DNA from: Planococcus kocurii
GTDB lineage: Bacteria > Bacillota > Bacilli > Bacillales_A > Planococcaceae
Length of the DNA: 64,000 nucleotides
Direction: 5' to 3'
NCBI RefSeq assembly: GCF_001465835.2
Contig: NZ_CP013661.2
Span: 3,216,501 to 3,280,500 of the forward strand
Made by a program: the position numbers and the translations under genes. Below the pieces are notes generated by a model. The model had not been told where the DNA came from, ran no database searches, and saw nothing but the letters and a program-made list of their open reading frames with translations. This document shows positions 51,423 to 60,117 of this stretch, piece by piece (positions within the stretch are counted from its first letter, which is position 1; each line of letters begins with the position of its first letter).

Positions 51423-52073
51423 ATGATAAAAAATAAATTAGCACTCTTTAGTTCGTTTATTATTCTAGCTATATGCATGTATTTGTTTTTTCCTTTTCCA
51501 AATAATGTAATGGTAGACGCACGTATTACGTTCATGTCGTTTCCAATCCTCAATCAAGATGGTTATATTTTACTTGGAATAATAGGGTCGATTTTGTTTA
51601 TCGCCGCTTTAACTTTACTTTTCAAAGGCTTAAAAAAATATCAATTTCGAATACTATTTCTAGTTGCCTTTGCATATGCAATTTTACCCAGTTTTCTTAT
51701 CACGGCGTATCAAGAAACGTTAGCAAGTGGGGTTGCAGCAATATCTTATGACCATAATGGCCAATGTAATTTGGAGTTGGTAGATAAAAAAATGAGTGGT
51801 GAGTGTAATTTTATCTTGCATAATCGGAGTGACGAGGCAGTATCATTTGAATTAGAGTTTATAGATACTATTTTTATGGAAGAGACTGTAGAATTGGAGT
51901 CGCTTATGAATTTAGCCGGTCCGTATCGTATCACTATAGAAGCTAATCAAGAAAAAACTGTGCATTTAAATGAATTACTCGACGTAACAGATGTCCAAGA
52001 ACATATTGGTGGAGGAACATCGACTGATATCCATTTCAAATTGATAGATAATGAAGGGGAACGTGTATTATAG
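51423..52073 (+). CDS. Membrane protein with extracellular beta domain, unknown
   Basis: 216 residues: three spans (about 7-25, 46-67, 76-95), then an extracellular domain of ~115 residues starting ASGVAAISYDHNGQCNLELV with two cysteines (QCNLEL, GECNFILHN) likely disulfide-bonded, and beta-rich (VSFELEFIDTIFMEETVELE). The best ribosome site belongs to an overlapping six-codon frame just upstream whose TGA overlaps this ATG, so translation may be coupled. Family not recognised. Confidence 0.75.
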   Translation: MIKNKLALFSSFIILAICMYLFFPFPNNVMVDARITFMSFPILNQDGYILLGIIGSILFIAALTLLFKGLKKYQFRILFLVAFAYAILPSFLITAYQETLASGVAAISYDHNGQCNLELVDKKMSGECNFILHNRSDEAVSFELEFIDTIFMEETVELESLMNLAGPYRITIEANQEKTVHLNELLDVTDVQEHIGGGTSTDIHFKLIDNEGERVL

Positions 52074-52114
52074 AAGGTCATGGTGAAGACGCATATTGAA
52101 TTCCAATGAATTGG

Positions 52115-52220
52115 GATTTACATATCGCAGTCGATTGGAAGCTATTCGAATAGAAAGAAAAAATAGACTTTGATCAGCATCTTCCTTCTCTTTTGTCTGC
52201 AAAGTATATTTTACGAAAAA
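52115..52220 (+). repeat. Dispersed GTTTACATAT-type repeat
   Basis: ATTTACATATCGCAGTCG, ATTGGAAGCTA, arm GAAAGAAAAAATAGAC with GCATCTTCCTTCTCTTTT, then AAGTATATTTTACGAAAAAT, a decayed palindrome. Confidence 0.68.
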
Positions 52221-52247
52221 TCTTTTAGTATTATAGTGAAGACCAAT

Positions 52248-52285
52248 ACAAAAGCGTATTCGATTTTCTTCGAATACGCTTTTGT
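52248..52285. terminator. Strong hairpin terminator
   Basis: ACAAAAGCGTATTCGA (52248-52263), 6-base loop, perfect complement to 52285. Serves the plus-strand gene upstream and the small minus-strand gene downstream. Confidence 0.88.
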
Positions 52286-52322
52286 TGCTCCAGTAATGAA
52301 CCTATTATGAAGAAAATAGAAC

Positions 52323-52496
52323 TTACTCTCCACCGCTAGTATAATGATTATCGCCCATTTTAAAATTTGTACTTTCTCCAGGTCGTGTGTGGGGATTGCT
52401 CACTTTATGAGTGAGATCATTTCTTCTCTTACGTTTCCATTCTATAAATCCTCCGAAAGCCAATAGAGAAGTTATCGGAATGACAAAAATCCACAT
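52323..52496 (-). CDS. Small membrane protein (57 residues)
   Basis: ATG 52496 after AAAGGA; product MWIFVIPITSLLAFGGFIEW, then a basic stretch KRKRRNDLTHK and a polar tail ending TSGGE: one span plus a cytoplasmic basic tail. Small proteins of this shape are common in Bacillales but unnamed. A strong terminator follows. Too short for most gene finders' cut-offs. Confidence 0.65.
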   Translation of the reverse strand: MWIFVIPITSLLAFGGFIEWKRKRRNDLTHKVSNPHTRPGESTNFKMGDNHYTSGGE

Positions 52497-52729
52497 ACGT
52501 TAAGCACGTCCTTTCAGTGAATTGGTTGAATAATTGTATTTTAATTTACAAAAAGCAGTACTCTCAAGCTCAATTAGTTGATTAATTTGAATTTTAACAC
52601 AAATATTCAAATCTTTCATTAATGTCAAAATTAACGAATAATAATTTTATAGAGAATCGGATTTTAAACGGTGAAAATCGCAAGTTTTTTAACAAAGTCA
52701 TTGACGAAAAGAACGCTCCATCAGTTCCT
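52497..52729. other. Spacer, nothing recognised
   Basis: 233 AT-rich bases between two minus-strand genes; no strong hairpin or repeat. Confidence 0.3.
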
Positions 52730-54100
52730 TTACAAAATTTGGTTTTCACTTTTATCTTCATGAAAACGACCTTTGAAGATATATGTTAGCGTAATAAAGA
52801 TATAAATGCTTAATGTAACACCTGTAATGACTATAGGAGTTGTGGCAACAATTCCAATAAGAATAGCGCTCAAAGCGATGATGGCTGCCCAGGTTGTGTA
52901 GGGGAACCATTTTACTGCGTAGGCACTCGTTTTTTCTGGATGTATTTTTCGGGATTTTAGGTGTGCAACCGCAATGATTAGCCAAATAAATAATACGGTA
53001 TAGCCAAGTGAACCCATTAAGAACTCAAAGGTTTTACTGCCTGCAAATAAAGAAATAATGACACCCGCATATAAAGCAACTGTACACATGAATATGGCGT
53101 AGACAGGTACTTTCCTTTTTGATAAATGTCCAAAGATTTTAGGAATACGACCATCTGCAGCTTGCGTATACAGGACGCGCGATGAGCCATACAAGCCCGA
53201 ATTCATAGATGAAATAATAGCGAGTATGACAACGGCATTCATAATATGATCAGCGCCTGGTACACCAATCATCTTAAATACCATAACAAACGGACTTTCC
53301 GGTACTCCGTTTACTTCATTCCAAGGAATTAAGCTGACAATAATAAAAAATGGAAGTAAATAAAAGGAAATGATGCGTACAAGTGTGCCACCTACAGCTT
53401 TTGGTACAGCTTTTTCTGGATTTTTGGTTTCGGCTAATGTAATACCAATAATTTCAGTTCCTCCATAAGAATAAATCACAACAAGCATAGCGGCGACTAA
53501 ACCGGAGGGTCCATTCGGCAAAAAACCACCATGGTCTGTTAAGTTAGAAAAACCAATAGCTGTGTGGTTACCAAATGTGACGAGTAATAGGATTAACCCA
53601 GCTACAATGAACACTACGATAACGGCAATTTTGATTAATGCCAGCCAGTATTCTGTTTCCGCGAAAACTTTTACGGATAACAAGTTTATGACTGTAACCA
53701 ATATGGAAACAGATAATGCGAGTATCCAAATCGGATAATTAGGTAACCAATATTGAATGAAAATAGCTGCAACTACTGATTCAGCTGCGATATTTAATAC
53801 CCACATCTTCCAATAGATCCAGTCCAGAAAATAAGCAGGATATTTTCCTAAAATCGATTGCACCAAATCTCTAAAAGTTCTTGCTTCGCTGTTGCGGACG
53901 GCCATTTCTGCTAAGCCCTGCATAACAAATAATAGAATAATACCACCTATTAAATACGCAATAAGTACGGCTGGACCTGCCATATCAATGGCTGCACTGC
54001 TCCCTTTAAATAATCCGGCGCCAATAGCACCACCCAATGCCATCATCATGATATGACGTGATGTCATCGTTCTCTGCAATTTCTCGTTATTGTTTTCCAT
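52730..54100 (-). CDS. APC-family amino-acid permease (YvbW-like)
   Basis: 456 residues, twelve predicted spans. Starts in the APC style: MTSRHIMMMALGGAIGAGLFKGS (GGxIGxGLF in span 1), then AGPAVLIAYLIGG, and EMAVRNSEARTFRDLVQSILG. Imports amino acids with protons or sodium. The two upstream T-boxes read a leucine codon, and Bacillus subtilis YvbW is an APC permease under a leucine T-box, so leucine or branched-chain uptake is the best guess. AGGAGG precedes the ATG directly behind the T-box terminator. Confidence 0.9.
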   Translation of the reverse strand: MENNNEKLQRTMTSRHIMMMALGGAIGAGLFKGSSAAIDMAGPAVLIAYLIGGIILLFVMQGLAEMAVRNSEARTFRDLVQSILGKYPAYFLDWIYWKMWVLNIAAESVVAAIFIQYWLPNYPIWILALSVSILVTVINLLSVKVFAETEYWLALIKIAVIVVFIVAGLILLLVTFGNHTAIGFSNLTDHGGFLPNGPSGLVAAMLVVIYSYGGTEIIGITLAETKNPEKAVPKAVGGTLVRIISFYLLPFFIIVSLIPWNEVNGVPESPFVMVFKMIGVPGADHIMNAVVILAIISSMNSGLYGSSRVLYTQAADGRIPKIFGHLSKRKVPVYAIFMCTVALYAGVIISLFAGSKTFEFLMGSLGYTVLFIWLIIAVAHLKSRKIHPEKTSAYAVKWFPYTTWAAIIALSAILIGIVATTPIVITGVTLSIYIFITLTYIFKGRFHEDKSENQIL

Positions 54101-54120
54101 TTTCTTACCTCCTAAAATAT

Positions 54121-54388
54121 AAAAGGCATGCCGTCTGTTCCTTCATGAGTACATGAAAGAAGAGACGACATGCCTTGTGCAAACCGCGGTACCACTCTAA
54201 TTGGTTCTTTATGAACCCTACTTGACCACCTTGTAACGGGGGTGAATCGTTAAAGCGTATAGATAGCTCTATGTGCTTTACCACTCCTAGGCAAGTTCAA
54301 AGCATTAGTGGACTGCGTTGCACCAACCCGCAGCTCTCTTGACCAACTAATACACTTTTACTACTCCTACTCATCGCGTTTCTTTAAA
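54121..54388 (-). promoter_or_regulatory. T-box riboswitch, gene-proximal copy (leucine)
   Basis: On the minus strand: Stem I with GAGAGCTGCGGGTTGGTG loop elements; the specifier region GAACUUGCC (CUU at 54295-54293, a Leu codon; the alternative register UUG is also Leu); T-box AGAGTGGTACCGCGG (54197-54183); and a long terminator hairpin (GGCATG...CATGCC) ending TTTT at 54121. Uncharged tRNA-Leu should favour the antiterminator and permease expression. Identical to the distal copy in 266 of 268 positions. Confidence 0.9.
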
Positions 54389-54470
54389 ATTATCTTTTAG
54401 TTTAAGTACTCGTGCTCGTTTTAATGCCCTTGACCCTTCATTTCAAAATATCTCCAAAATACAAAATCAA

Positions 54471-54738
54471 AAAAGGCATGTCGTCTGTTCCTTCATGAGT
54501 ACATGAAAGAAGAGACGACATGCCTTGTGCAAACCGCGGTACCACTCTAATTGGTTCTTTATGAACCCTACTTGACCACCTTGTAACGGGGGTGAATCGT
54601 TAAAGCGTATAGATAGCTCTATGTGCTTTACCACTCCTAGGCAAGTTCAAAGCATTAGTGGACTGCGTTGCACCAACCCGCAGCTCTCTTGACCAACTAA
54701 TAAACTTTTACTACTCCTACTCATCGCGTTTCTTTAAA
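54471..54738 (-). promoter_or_regulatory. T-box riboswitch, distal copy (leucine)
   Basis: Second complete T-box exactly 350 bases upstream of the first with the same specifier region (54645-54643), T-box (54547-54533) and terminator (54471-54525). Only two differences from the proximal copy (C54131/T54481 and C54352/A54704 region). RNA polymerase from an upstream promoter (54740-54800) must pass both switches. The 82-base spacer may carry a second promoter. Confidence 0.9.
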
Positions 54739-55180
54739 CTATATAAGAAAAGTTTTAACTGTTATTCAACACTATACTTACAGCTTCTAATCTTGTCAAT
54801 CATTTATTTTGAAATAATTTTAAGCAAAGACATCATGTGAATTTCAGAGATGTTTTTTAAGCGTTGAATATAAAAAAGGTAACCTACTTTCTAGTTTTTG
54901 TGACAAATTGCGCAATTTAAAAACTACCTTATTTATAAAGAAAGAATAGTGAGGACTGTTAGAGAAATACACAACAGATGGGTATATGTGTATCTAGCGC
55001 TATTTACCGGATTGCTGTATGCGACAGCGATTTGATTTAATATGGCCGTACTCGTATTCTGATAATAGAGAAGTTTTTTCAATTTGTCGATTGCTGATTC
55101 AGTTTTCTAGCTGATCGAAAAGCTATAAAGACAATCCAGTACCTGATCTTTACTACTTTTTTGATGGGAGTGGACGTGCG
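54739..55180. other. Spacer with promoter region and relict frame
   Basis: About 440 bases. Minus-strand promoter of the T-box permease operon lies around 54740-54800. On the plus strand a short frame after AGTGAGG (54949-55038) reads IHNRWVYVYLALFTGLLYATA and stops; it resembles the first span of a transporter and is probably a remnant. Confidence 0.4.
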
Positions 55181-56308
55181 ATGCATTATGACGTAATTGT
55201 AATTGGAGCAGGGTCGATGGGAATGGCAGCAGGTTATTTTTTAGCAAAGAGCGGAAAGAAAACGTTATTACTAGATTCTTTTAGCCCCCCGCACAATAAA
55301 GGAAGTCATCACGGGGAAACAAGAATCATTCGGCATGCATATGGAGAAGGTGGAGAATACGTCCCTTTGGCACTTCAGGCTCAAAAATTATGGAACGACT
55401 TAGAGGAAATGACGGGAATATCATTATTTTCTGCCACTGGTGTGTTAAACGTTGGCCATGAAAAAACTGATTTTATCCAGAACATCATCTCGAGTTCAAA
55501 AACCTATTCGTTACCACTTGAGACTCTAGCTTCACCTGAAGTGAACAAACGTTGGCCCGGCATAACGATACCTGCCAAGTACATCGGATGTTTTGAACCT
55601 GCATCCGGCATACTAAAATGCGAGTCGTGTATTAGAGCATATAGAACACTTGCAGAGCAGCACGGTGCTACACTTTTGATGGATAGTAAAGTGAACGAAT
55701 TATCGGTTCATGATCAAAGAGTTACCGTCAAAACTGAGGCTCAGACTTTTAGCTCGGATGCTTTAGTGATTTCAGCAGGCGCATGGTCTCGAGACCTTTT
55801 TTCCATGTTGGGGTTAAATCTACCGTTAAATCCAGTAAGAAAAACATTTGCTTGGTTTGATGCTGGCGAAAATCTATACAATCATACGAATTTTCCAGCT
55901 TTTACGTTTGCGACATCTCAAGGATTCTATTATGGTTTTCCGAGCATTGATGGTTCCGGATTAAAAGTTGGCCGCCACGATGGAGGACAATCAATTGATC
56001 CAGACAAATCCATCCCAGAATTTGGACAGCTAGATGAAGACAGAACAGATCTAAGAAACTTTTTAAATCATTATATGCCTTCAGTAAAAAAACTAAAGTA
56101 TGGAAAAACATGTATGTATACATTGACTCCTGATGAAGATTTTATTATCGATTTACATCCAGTCTACTCAAACGTCGCTATTGCTGCAGGCTTCTCTGGA
56201 CACGGCTTTAAATTCAGCAGTGCCGTTGGTCAAATTTTGAGTGAATTGATCAGTTCTGGGAAGACTGAACAAAACATTGCACCATTTTCACTGGATCGAT
56301 TCAACTAA
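55181..56308 (+). CDS. Monomeric sarcosine oxidase/N-methyl amino acid oxidase-like flavoenzyme
   Basis: 375 residues. FAD-binding GAGSMG at 10-14 with LLLDSF following; SHHGETRIIRHAYGE (substrate/FAD contact), KTCMYTLTPDEDFIID with Cys311 at the place of the covalent FAD cysteine of monomeric sarcosine oxidase, and AAGFSGHGFKFSSAVG at the end. The family oxidises sarcosine, N-methyl amino acids or N-methyltryptophan with oxygen, giving formaldehyde and peroxide; the exact substrate is open. GGGAG precedes ATG 55181. Next to an amino-acid permease but divergent. Confidence 0.9.
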   Translation: MHYDVIVIGAGSMGMAAGYFLAKSGKKTLLLDSFSPPHNKGSHHGETRIIRHAYGEGGEYVPLALQAQKLWNDLEEMTGISLFSATGVLNVGHEKTDFIQNIISSSKTYSLPLETLASPEVNKRWPGITIPAKYIGCFEPASGILKCESCIRAYRTLAEQHGATLLMDSKVNELSVHDQRVTVKTEAQTFSSDALVISAGAWSRDLFSMLGLNLPLNPVRKTFAWFDAGENLYNHTNFPAFTFATSQGFYYGFPSIDGSGLKVGRHDGGQSIDPDKSIPEFGQLDEDRTDLRNFLNHYMPSVKKLKYGKTCMYTLTPDEDFIIDLHPVYSNVAIAAGFSGHGFKFSSAVGQILSELISSGKTEQNIAPFSLDRFN

Positions 56309-56832
56309 AGTTTTGAACTATGCAACCGTAGTTCGTGTTTAGGCGCAAAGAGAGGAGCTAAGCGCATTCTTAATTACTTATAAGTTTGGGAAAATCTATT
56401 CAAATAAATCATGCCAATTGACGAATAGAGTCTGTGCTTCAATCCATTCAAAAGAGTGAGTTGTTTTTTAAAAAAAGGAGAATTTGTGGCGAGTTGTATA
56501 AATGGTCATGTTAAATGGAGTTTGACAGAAATAGGATAACTTGATTTCGTAAATGGAAAAGACTATCCAAATTAGGATGACAAAGAATGTATATCGTTTT
56601 GATCATAAGCTTTGTTCGCCTTGAGTTACTTGTGTTTAATAGTTATTCTAATTCTTATTTTCAAGGTTCAATTGAGTGATAAAGATGAGCCTTTTTTCTG
56701 TTTAACTTGAGACGTAAAGTGAGACAATAGTTATCTCCTTTTAGACGGTATTTCTCAAAGTGACAATTAGCATTGTAAATTTTACCATTAGTGATATGCT
56801 AAAATCATCTATTCGATAAGTGGAGGATTTGT
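56309..56832. other. Long spacer, nothing recognised
   Basis: About 520 AT-rich bases. Short frames lack ribosome sites; no strong hairpin or repeat. A promoter-like region before 56820 probably serves the lipoprotein gene. Confidence 0.35.
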
Positions 56833-57312
56833 ATGAAAGCGATGAATAAGTTATTTTTGGTTTTTTCCCCCTTTGTACTCTTTCTGTTGGTAAGTGGATG
56901 TTCAAATACGAATGTCTCAAAAACGCTCGTTATTGAAAATTCGAAAGGTTACGAGGGAATTTTGGTTTCCGATGCTTCTTCACTGGTCAAAACGGATGGC
57001 TATGAAGAGGTTTTCGTCAAAAGTGAAGATAGGGCTAATGAGTTAATTGACCTGTTAAATGGGAAAGAATTGTTTGAACCAAACGAAAAAGAGATTCAAA
57101 AAAGAACCGCTACACTAGAACAGTCAGGCAGTTACCGTGTGTTGCTTTACAACAAACCAAGTGTCAACAGTAAAAGTGAGGATATTCTGCCTTTTCTCTT
57201 TTATCAAGATGGAACGATTCAAGTAGACAAAGAAGGAACTTCGTATTTTATCAAAAATCCACCAAAGGATTTGCTAACTCAATTAAAAACCGATTGGAAT
57301 ATTAAGTTTTGA
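56833..57312 (+). CDS. Lipoprotein of unknown function
   Basis: 159 residues with a lipoprotein signal (LFLVFSPFVLFLLVSGCS; Cys23). The mature part is about 135 residues with alternating strands and helices (YEGILVSDASSLVKTDGYEE, DRANELIDLLNGKELFEPN, YRVLLYNK). GGAGG precedes ATG 56833. Not assigned to a family. Confidence 0.82.
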   Translation: MKAMNKLFLVFSPFVLFLLVSGCSNTNVSKTLVIENSKGYEGILVSDASSLVKTDGYEEVFVKSEDRANELIDLLNGKELFEPNEKEIQKRTATLEQSGSYRVLLYNKPSVNSKSEDILPFLFYQDGTIQVDKEGTSYFIKNPPKDLLTQLKTDWNIKF

Positions 57313-57834
57313 TAGTGAACGTACTCCGAAATATGCCAAGGAATGTCGTAGGAGTAGGAAGCAAACTTTTAAATACAGAACCGATTCCATACGGAAGAGC
57401 ACCTAAAGCAAGTAGAGACATTCTGATGACTTAAAAAAATTCAACGGTGGAGGAAGCTTCATAGGAAAGTTGCTGCTTTTTTTAAAATTCATTGACTTTT
57501 ATTTTACTGCTATTAATCTGCTACGTAATAGGTGCTGGATAGAGTATTTATAGCGAACGGAGAAAGAATACAGTCCGTTTATAGAAGTTGAGCGCAACTG
57601 AAAGAAGTAGCTCAGTCTCTGTCGGCATTTCAGTAGGTTATGCTCATTTAAACAAACATACAATAAGGGAAAGCTCGACATCTTTTCCTTTTTTCTTTTG
57701 AACACCTGCTTTTTTTATTTTTTATTGCTAAAATTAAAAAGAAAGTGAGACCGTTTTCTATGGTACGCGGTTAGTATTAAAATAAGAGTCGAATCGACAA
57801 TAATTGTGCGATTAAAATAGAGAGGAAGTAAAGC
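57313..57834. other. Spacer with possible decayed repeat
   Basis: About 520 bases without a gene. AAACATACAATAAGGGAAAG, then CATCTTTTCCTTTTTTCTTTT near 57650-57700 resembles the hairpin part of the dispersed repeat in decayed form. Confidence 0.3.
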
Positions 57835-58773
57835 GTGTTAACCATTTATAAATCCTCACCGGATGGAATATTAAAAACAATAAAAAAATTCGAAAGCAAT
57901 TGCTGGATCAATATTACCGCACCGTCAAAAGAAGAACTTGAGGAAGTATCTCGTTCTTGTAAGATCCCAATGGATTTTTTAGAAGATCCATTAGATTTGG
58001 AAGAAAGTGCTCGTATTGAATATGACGAAGAAACGAATAGCACGTTGCTGATTAATGACTTTCCAATCGTCGATGTGACCAACGACCAGTTTAATTCGTA
58101 TATCACTATTCCTATCGGCATTATCTTAGGGAGCGACTACATCGTCACGGTTTGTCAGCAGCCAAGTAACTTTTTAAACGGACTCATTAAGAAAAACGTC
58201 AGCACCTTAATGAAAAGTCGATTTGCCTTAGAAGTATTATTGTCCATATCAACCCAGTATTTGGACAACTTAAAACACCTTAATAAGCATCGCCTTAAAA
58301 TAGAAAGTAACTTGCGTGACTCATTAACAAACAAGCAACTTTATGACCTAATGGAAATTGAGAAAAGTTTGGTGTATTTTCTCACCTCGTTAAAGTCAAA
58401 TGCAACCGTCATAACCAAACTGTTTCGTATCCATTCGATCAAGTTGTACGAAGACGATAAAGATCTTTTAGAAGATGTGAAAATAGAAAACAATCAAGGG
58501 ATTGAAACGACCGAATTGTATACGAGAATTTTGGACAGCATCACAAGTTCATATTCTTCGCTCATATCAAACGAATTGAACAATACGATGAAAACGCTAA
58601 CGCTATTTACTGTGTTTTTAACTCTTCCAACATTAGTATTTAGTTTTTACGGGATGAATGTAGATTTGCCTGCAATGGGTACTGACTCGACTTCATGGGT
58701 TAGTACACTTTTAATAGCGTTGATCTTGGTTGTCTTAATTGGGGGGGCATTGTGGAAAAGAAGAATCTTCTAA
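57835..58773 (+). CDS. CorA-family magnesium/divalent cation transporter
   Basis: 312 residues: a large cytoplasmic N-terminal domain (WINITAPSKEELEEVS), long helices, and two C-terminal spans with FSFYGMNVDLP between, containing the GMN selectivity signature of CorA. Assembles as a pentameric channel for Mg2+ (or related ions) and ends in the basic KRRIF tail. GTG 57835 is preceded by GAGGAAG. Monocistronic with own terminator. Confidence 0.93.
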   Translation: MLTIYKSSPDGILKTIKKFESNCWINITAPSKEELEEVSRSCKIPMDFLEDPLDLEESARIEYDEETNSTLLINDFPIVDVTNDQFNSYITIPIGIILGSDYIVTVCQQPSNFLNGLIKKNVSTLMKSRFALEVLLSISTQYLDNLKHLNKHRLKIESNLRDSLTNKQLYDLMEIEKSLVYFLTSLKSNATVITKLFRIHSIKLYEDDKDLLEDVKIENNQGIETTELYTRILDSITSSYSSLISNELNNTMKTLTLFTVFLTLPTLVFSFYGMNVDLPAMGTDSTSWVSTLLIALILVVLIGGALWKRRIF

Positions 58774-58791
58774 TAACGACACATAGCGAAC

Positions 58792-58826
58792 AAAACAGCC
58801 GATTTTTAAAAATCAGGCTGTTTTTT
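58792..58826 (+). terminator. Rho-independent terminator of the CorA gene
   Basis: AAAACAGCC, GATTTTTAAAAATC inner stem, then GGCTGTTTTTT. Confidence 0.9.
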
Positions 58827-59027
58827 AGATGAAGAGACCTTTTAACGGAAAATTTGTGATTTTGCATTAAGTAATAATTAGGTGCTGAATAAAGAAAAAT
58901 ATCTGTTTACTCTTAAACCTTTATCAAATAGAAAACGTTTTTGAATAGAAGAAACTTTCTAACTTTTCAATACGTAAATAGAAGTATGTTGAAGTATTTA
59001 TTTAGTAATAAAGGGCAGGAGAGTTTT

Positions 59028-59333
59028 ATGAAACCATTTTCCTGCTATTTTATGTGGACATTCGTTATTGGAATTGTAGTTATTTTGGGACTATACTTTC
59101 AAGAACAGCTTGTTGCAAAATCGCGAACAACATTTACTCTTTATCCACTTCGAGCTTACACTTTTTTGTTTCCGGTGATAATAGGGTTGCTGATGCACAC
59201 ACCGAAATTTATTCTCGAAACAAAAGAATGGCAGGATCACTCATTCGATTGGATTGAATTTGTTGCTATGAGCTTACTGGCGTTTGTTATTTTAGTCTTT
59301 TTTATACCTTATTTGCCGAATAGTGAAAGCTAG
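59028..59333 (+). CDS. Small membrane protein of unknown function
   Basis: 101 residues with three spans (FMWTFVIGIVVILGLYF, LFPVIIGLLMHTPKFI, VAMSLLAFVILVFFI). ATG 59028 (MKPFSCYF) has GGAG 7 bases upstream; an open frame extends upstream to 58941 without a site. Family not recognised. Confidence 0.68.
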   Translation: MKPFSCYFMWTFVIGIVVILGLYFQEQLVAKSRTTFTLYPLRAYTFLFPVIIGLLMHTPKFILETKEWQDHSFDWIEFVAMSLLAFVILVFFIPYLPNSES

Positions 59334-59507
59334 ATTTCTGTAGTTAATATGCACATCAATCTCATGCTTTACAGTAGCACGACACTACCTACTATTGCCA
59401 GACTGGCTTTTGGTTGTGTATTGTTAGGTGGTTTCAAAAATAAAGATTCAGCGAGATTTTATAAGGAGTTTTGCACTACACAAAAGCGGATCGTAAACGA
59501 AAAAAAG

Positions 59508-59547
59508 AAGGATAGCAGCTCACTTATGAGCCATTCTATCCTTTTTT
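59508..59547 (+). terminator. Hairpin with T-run
   Basis: AAGGATAG, inner AGCTCA/TGAGC, CTATCCTTTTTT. It follows a gene-free 170 bases after the small membrane protein gene. A weaker hairpin-like stretch follows at 59580-59620. Confidence 0.75.
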
Positions 59548-59640
59548 CTATGAGCCTTTTAAAGTCTTAAATATAGTAAGAAGGAGTAGAGATGTCTACA
59601 ACGGGTGTCCTTTTTTTAATTTATGAACGGATACATTTAG

Positions 59641-59964
59641 TCAAGTCAAGAAATACTCTCGGTACGTATAGAAAGTAAATCCGAGTGCCAATACGAAGTA
59701 TAAGACTGAACCAATAAAAATATAAGACCTTTCTGATACGTGAACTTTCTGTTCCATTCGAATTCCTGTTTGTCCTTGAATTGACATATCTAATCGACGA
59801 CTCGTCATCCCACCCTTAGATTTAAAAAAGTAAACGAGGGCTAAGGCCAACCCTGCGAATGGGATTGCAATATCTAAGAAAGCTAGTTGTAGAGCAAAGG
59901 CACTTGCCCAATTGCCAAATGCGATAGTCGAAAGGGTTAAAAGAATTATGAATATTTTTTTCAT
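59641..59964 (-). CDS. Small membrane protein of unknown function
   Basis: 107 residues, about three spans (IFIILLTLSTIAFGNWAS, IAIPFAGLALALVYFF, YIFIGSVLYFVLALGFTFY) with a cytoplasmic loop MTSRRLDMSIQGQTGIRMEQ between the second and third. GGAGG lies 5 bases before ATG 59964, which is preferred over an ATG four codons upstream. Family not recognised. Confidence 0.72.
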   Translation of the reverse strand: MKKIFIILLTLSTIAFGNWASAFALQLAFLDIAIPFAGLALALVYFFKSKGGMTSRRLDMSIQGQTGIRMEQKVHVSERSYIFIGSVLYFVLALGFTFYTYREYFLT

Positions 59965-60117
59965 AGCTACCTCCATTTTATAGTTTTTGTAATAAATGTT
60001 AATCTATTTAGTTATTCTTTACGTTACAATAGAAAAAAGGTTTCAAGAAAACAGAATATTAAGCAGATTAATTAGAGCCTCTAGTAATGTCGTGAAAAAA
60101 AGAAAGGAAGAGAAGAA

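Noticed and set aside
54658-54840. 60-residue plus-strand ORF in the T-box region
   Set aside because: It is antisense to the distal T-box leader and its promoter; no ribosome site.
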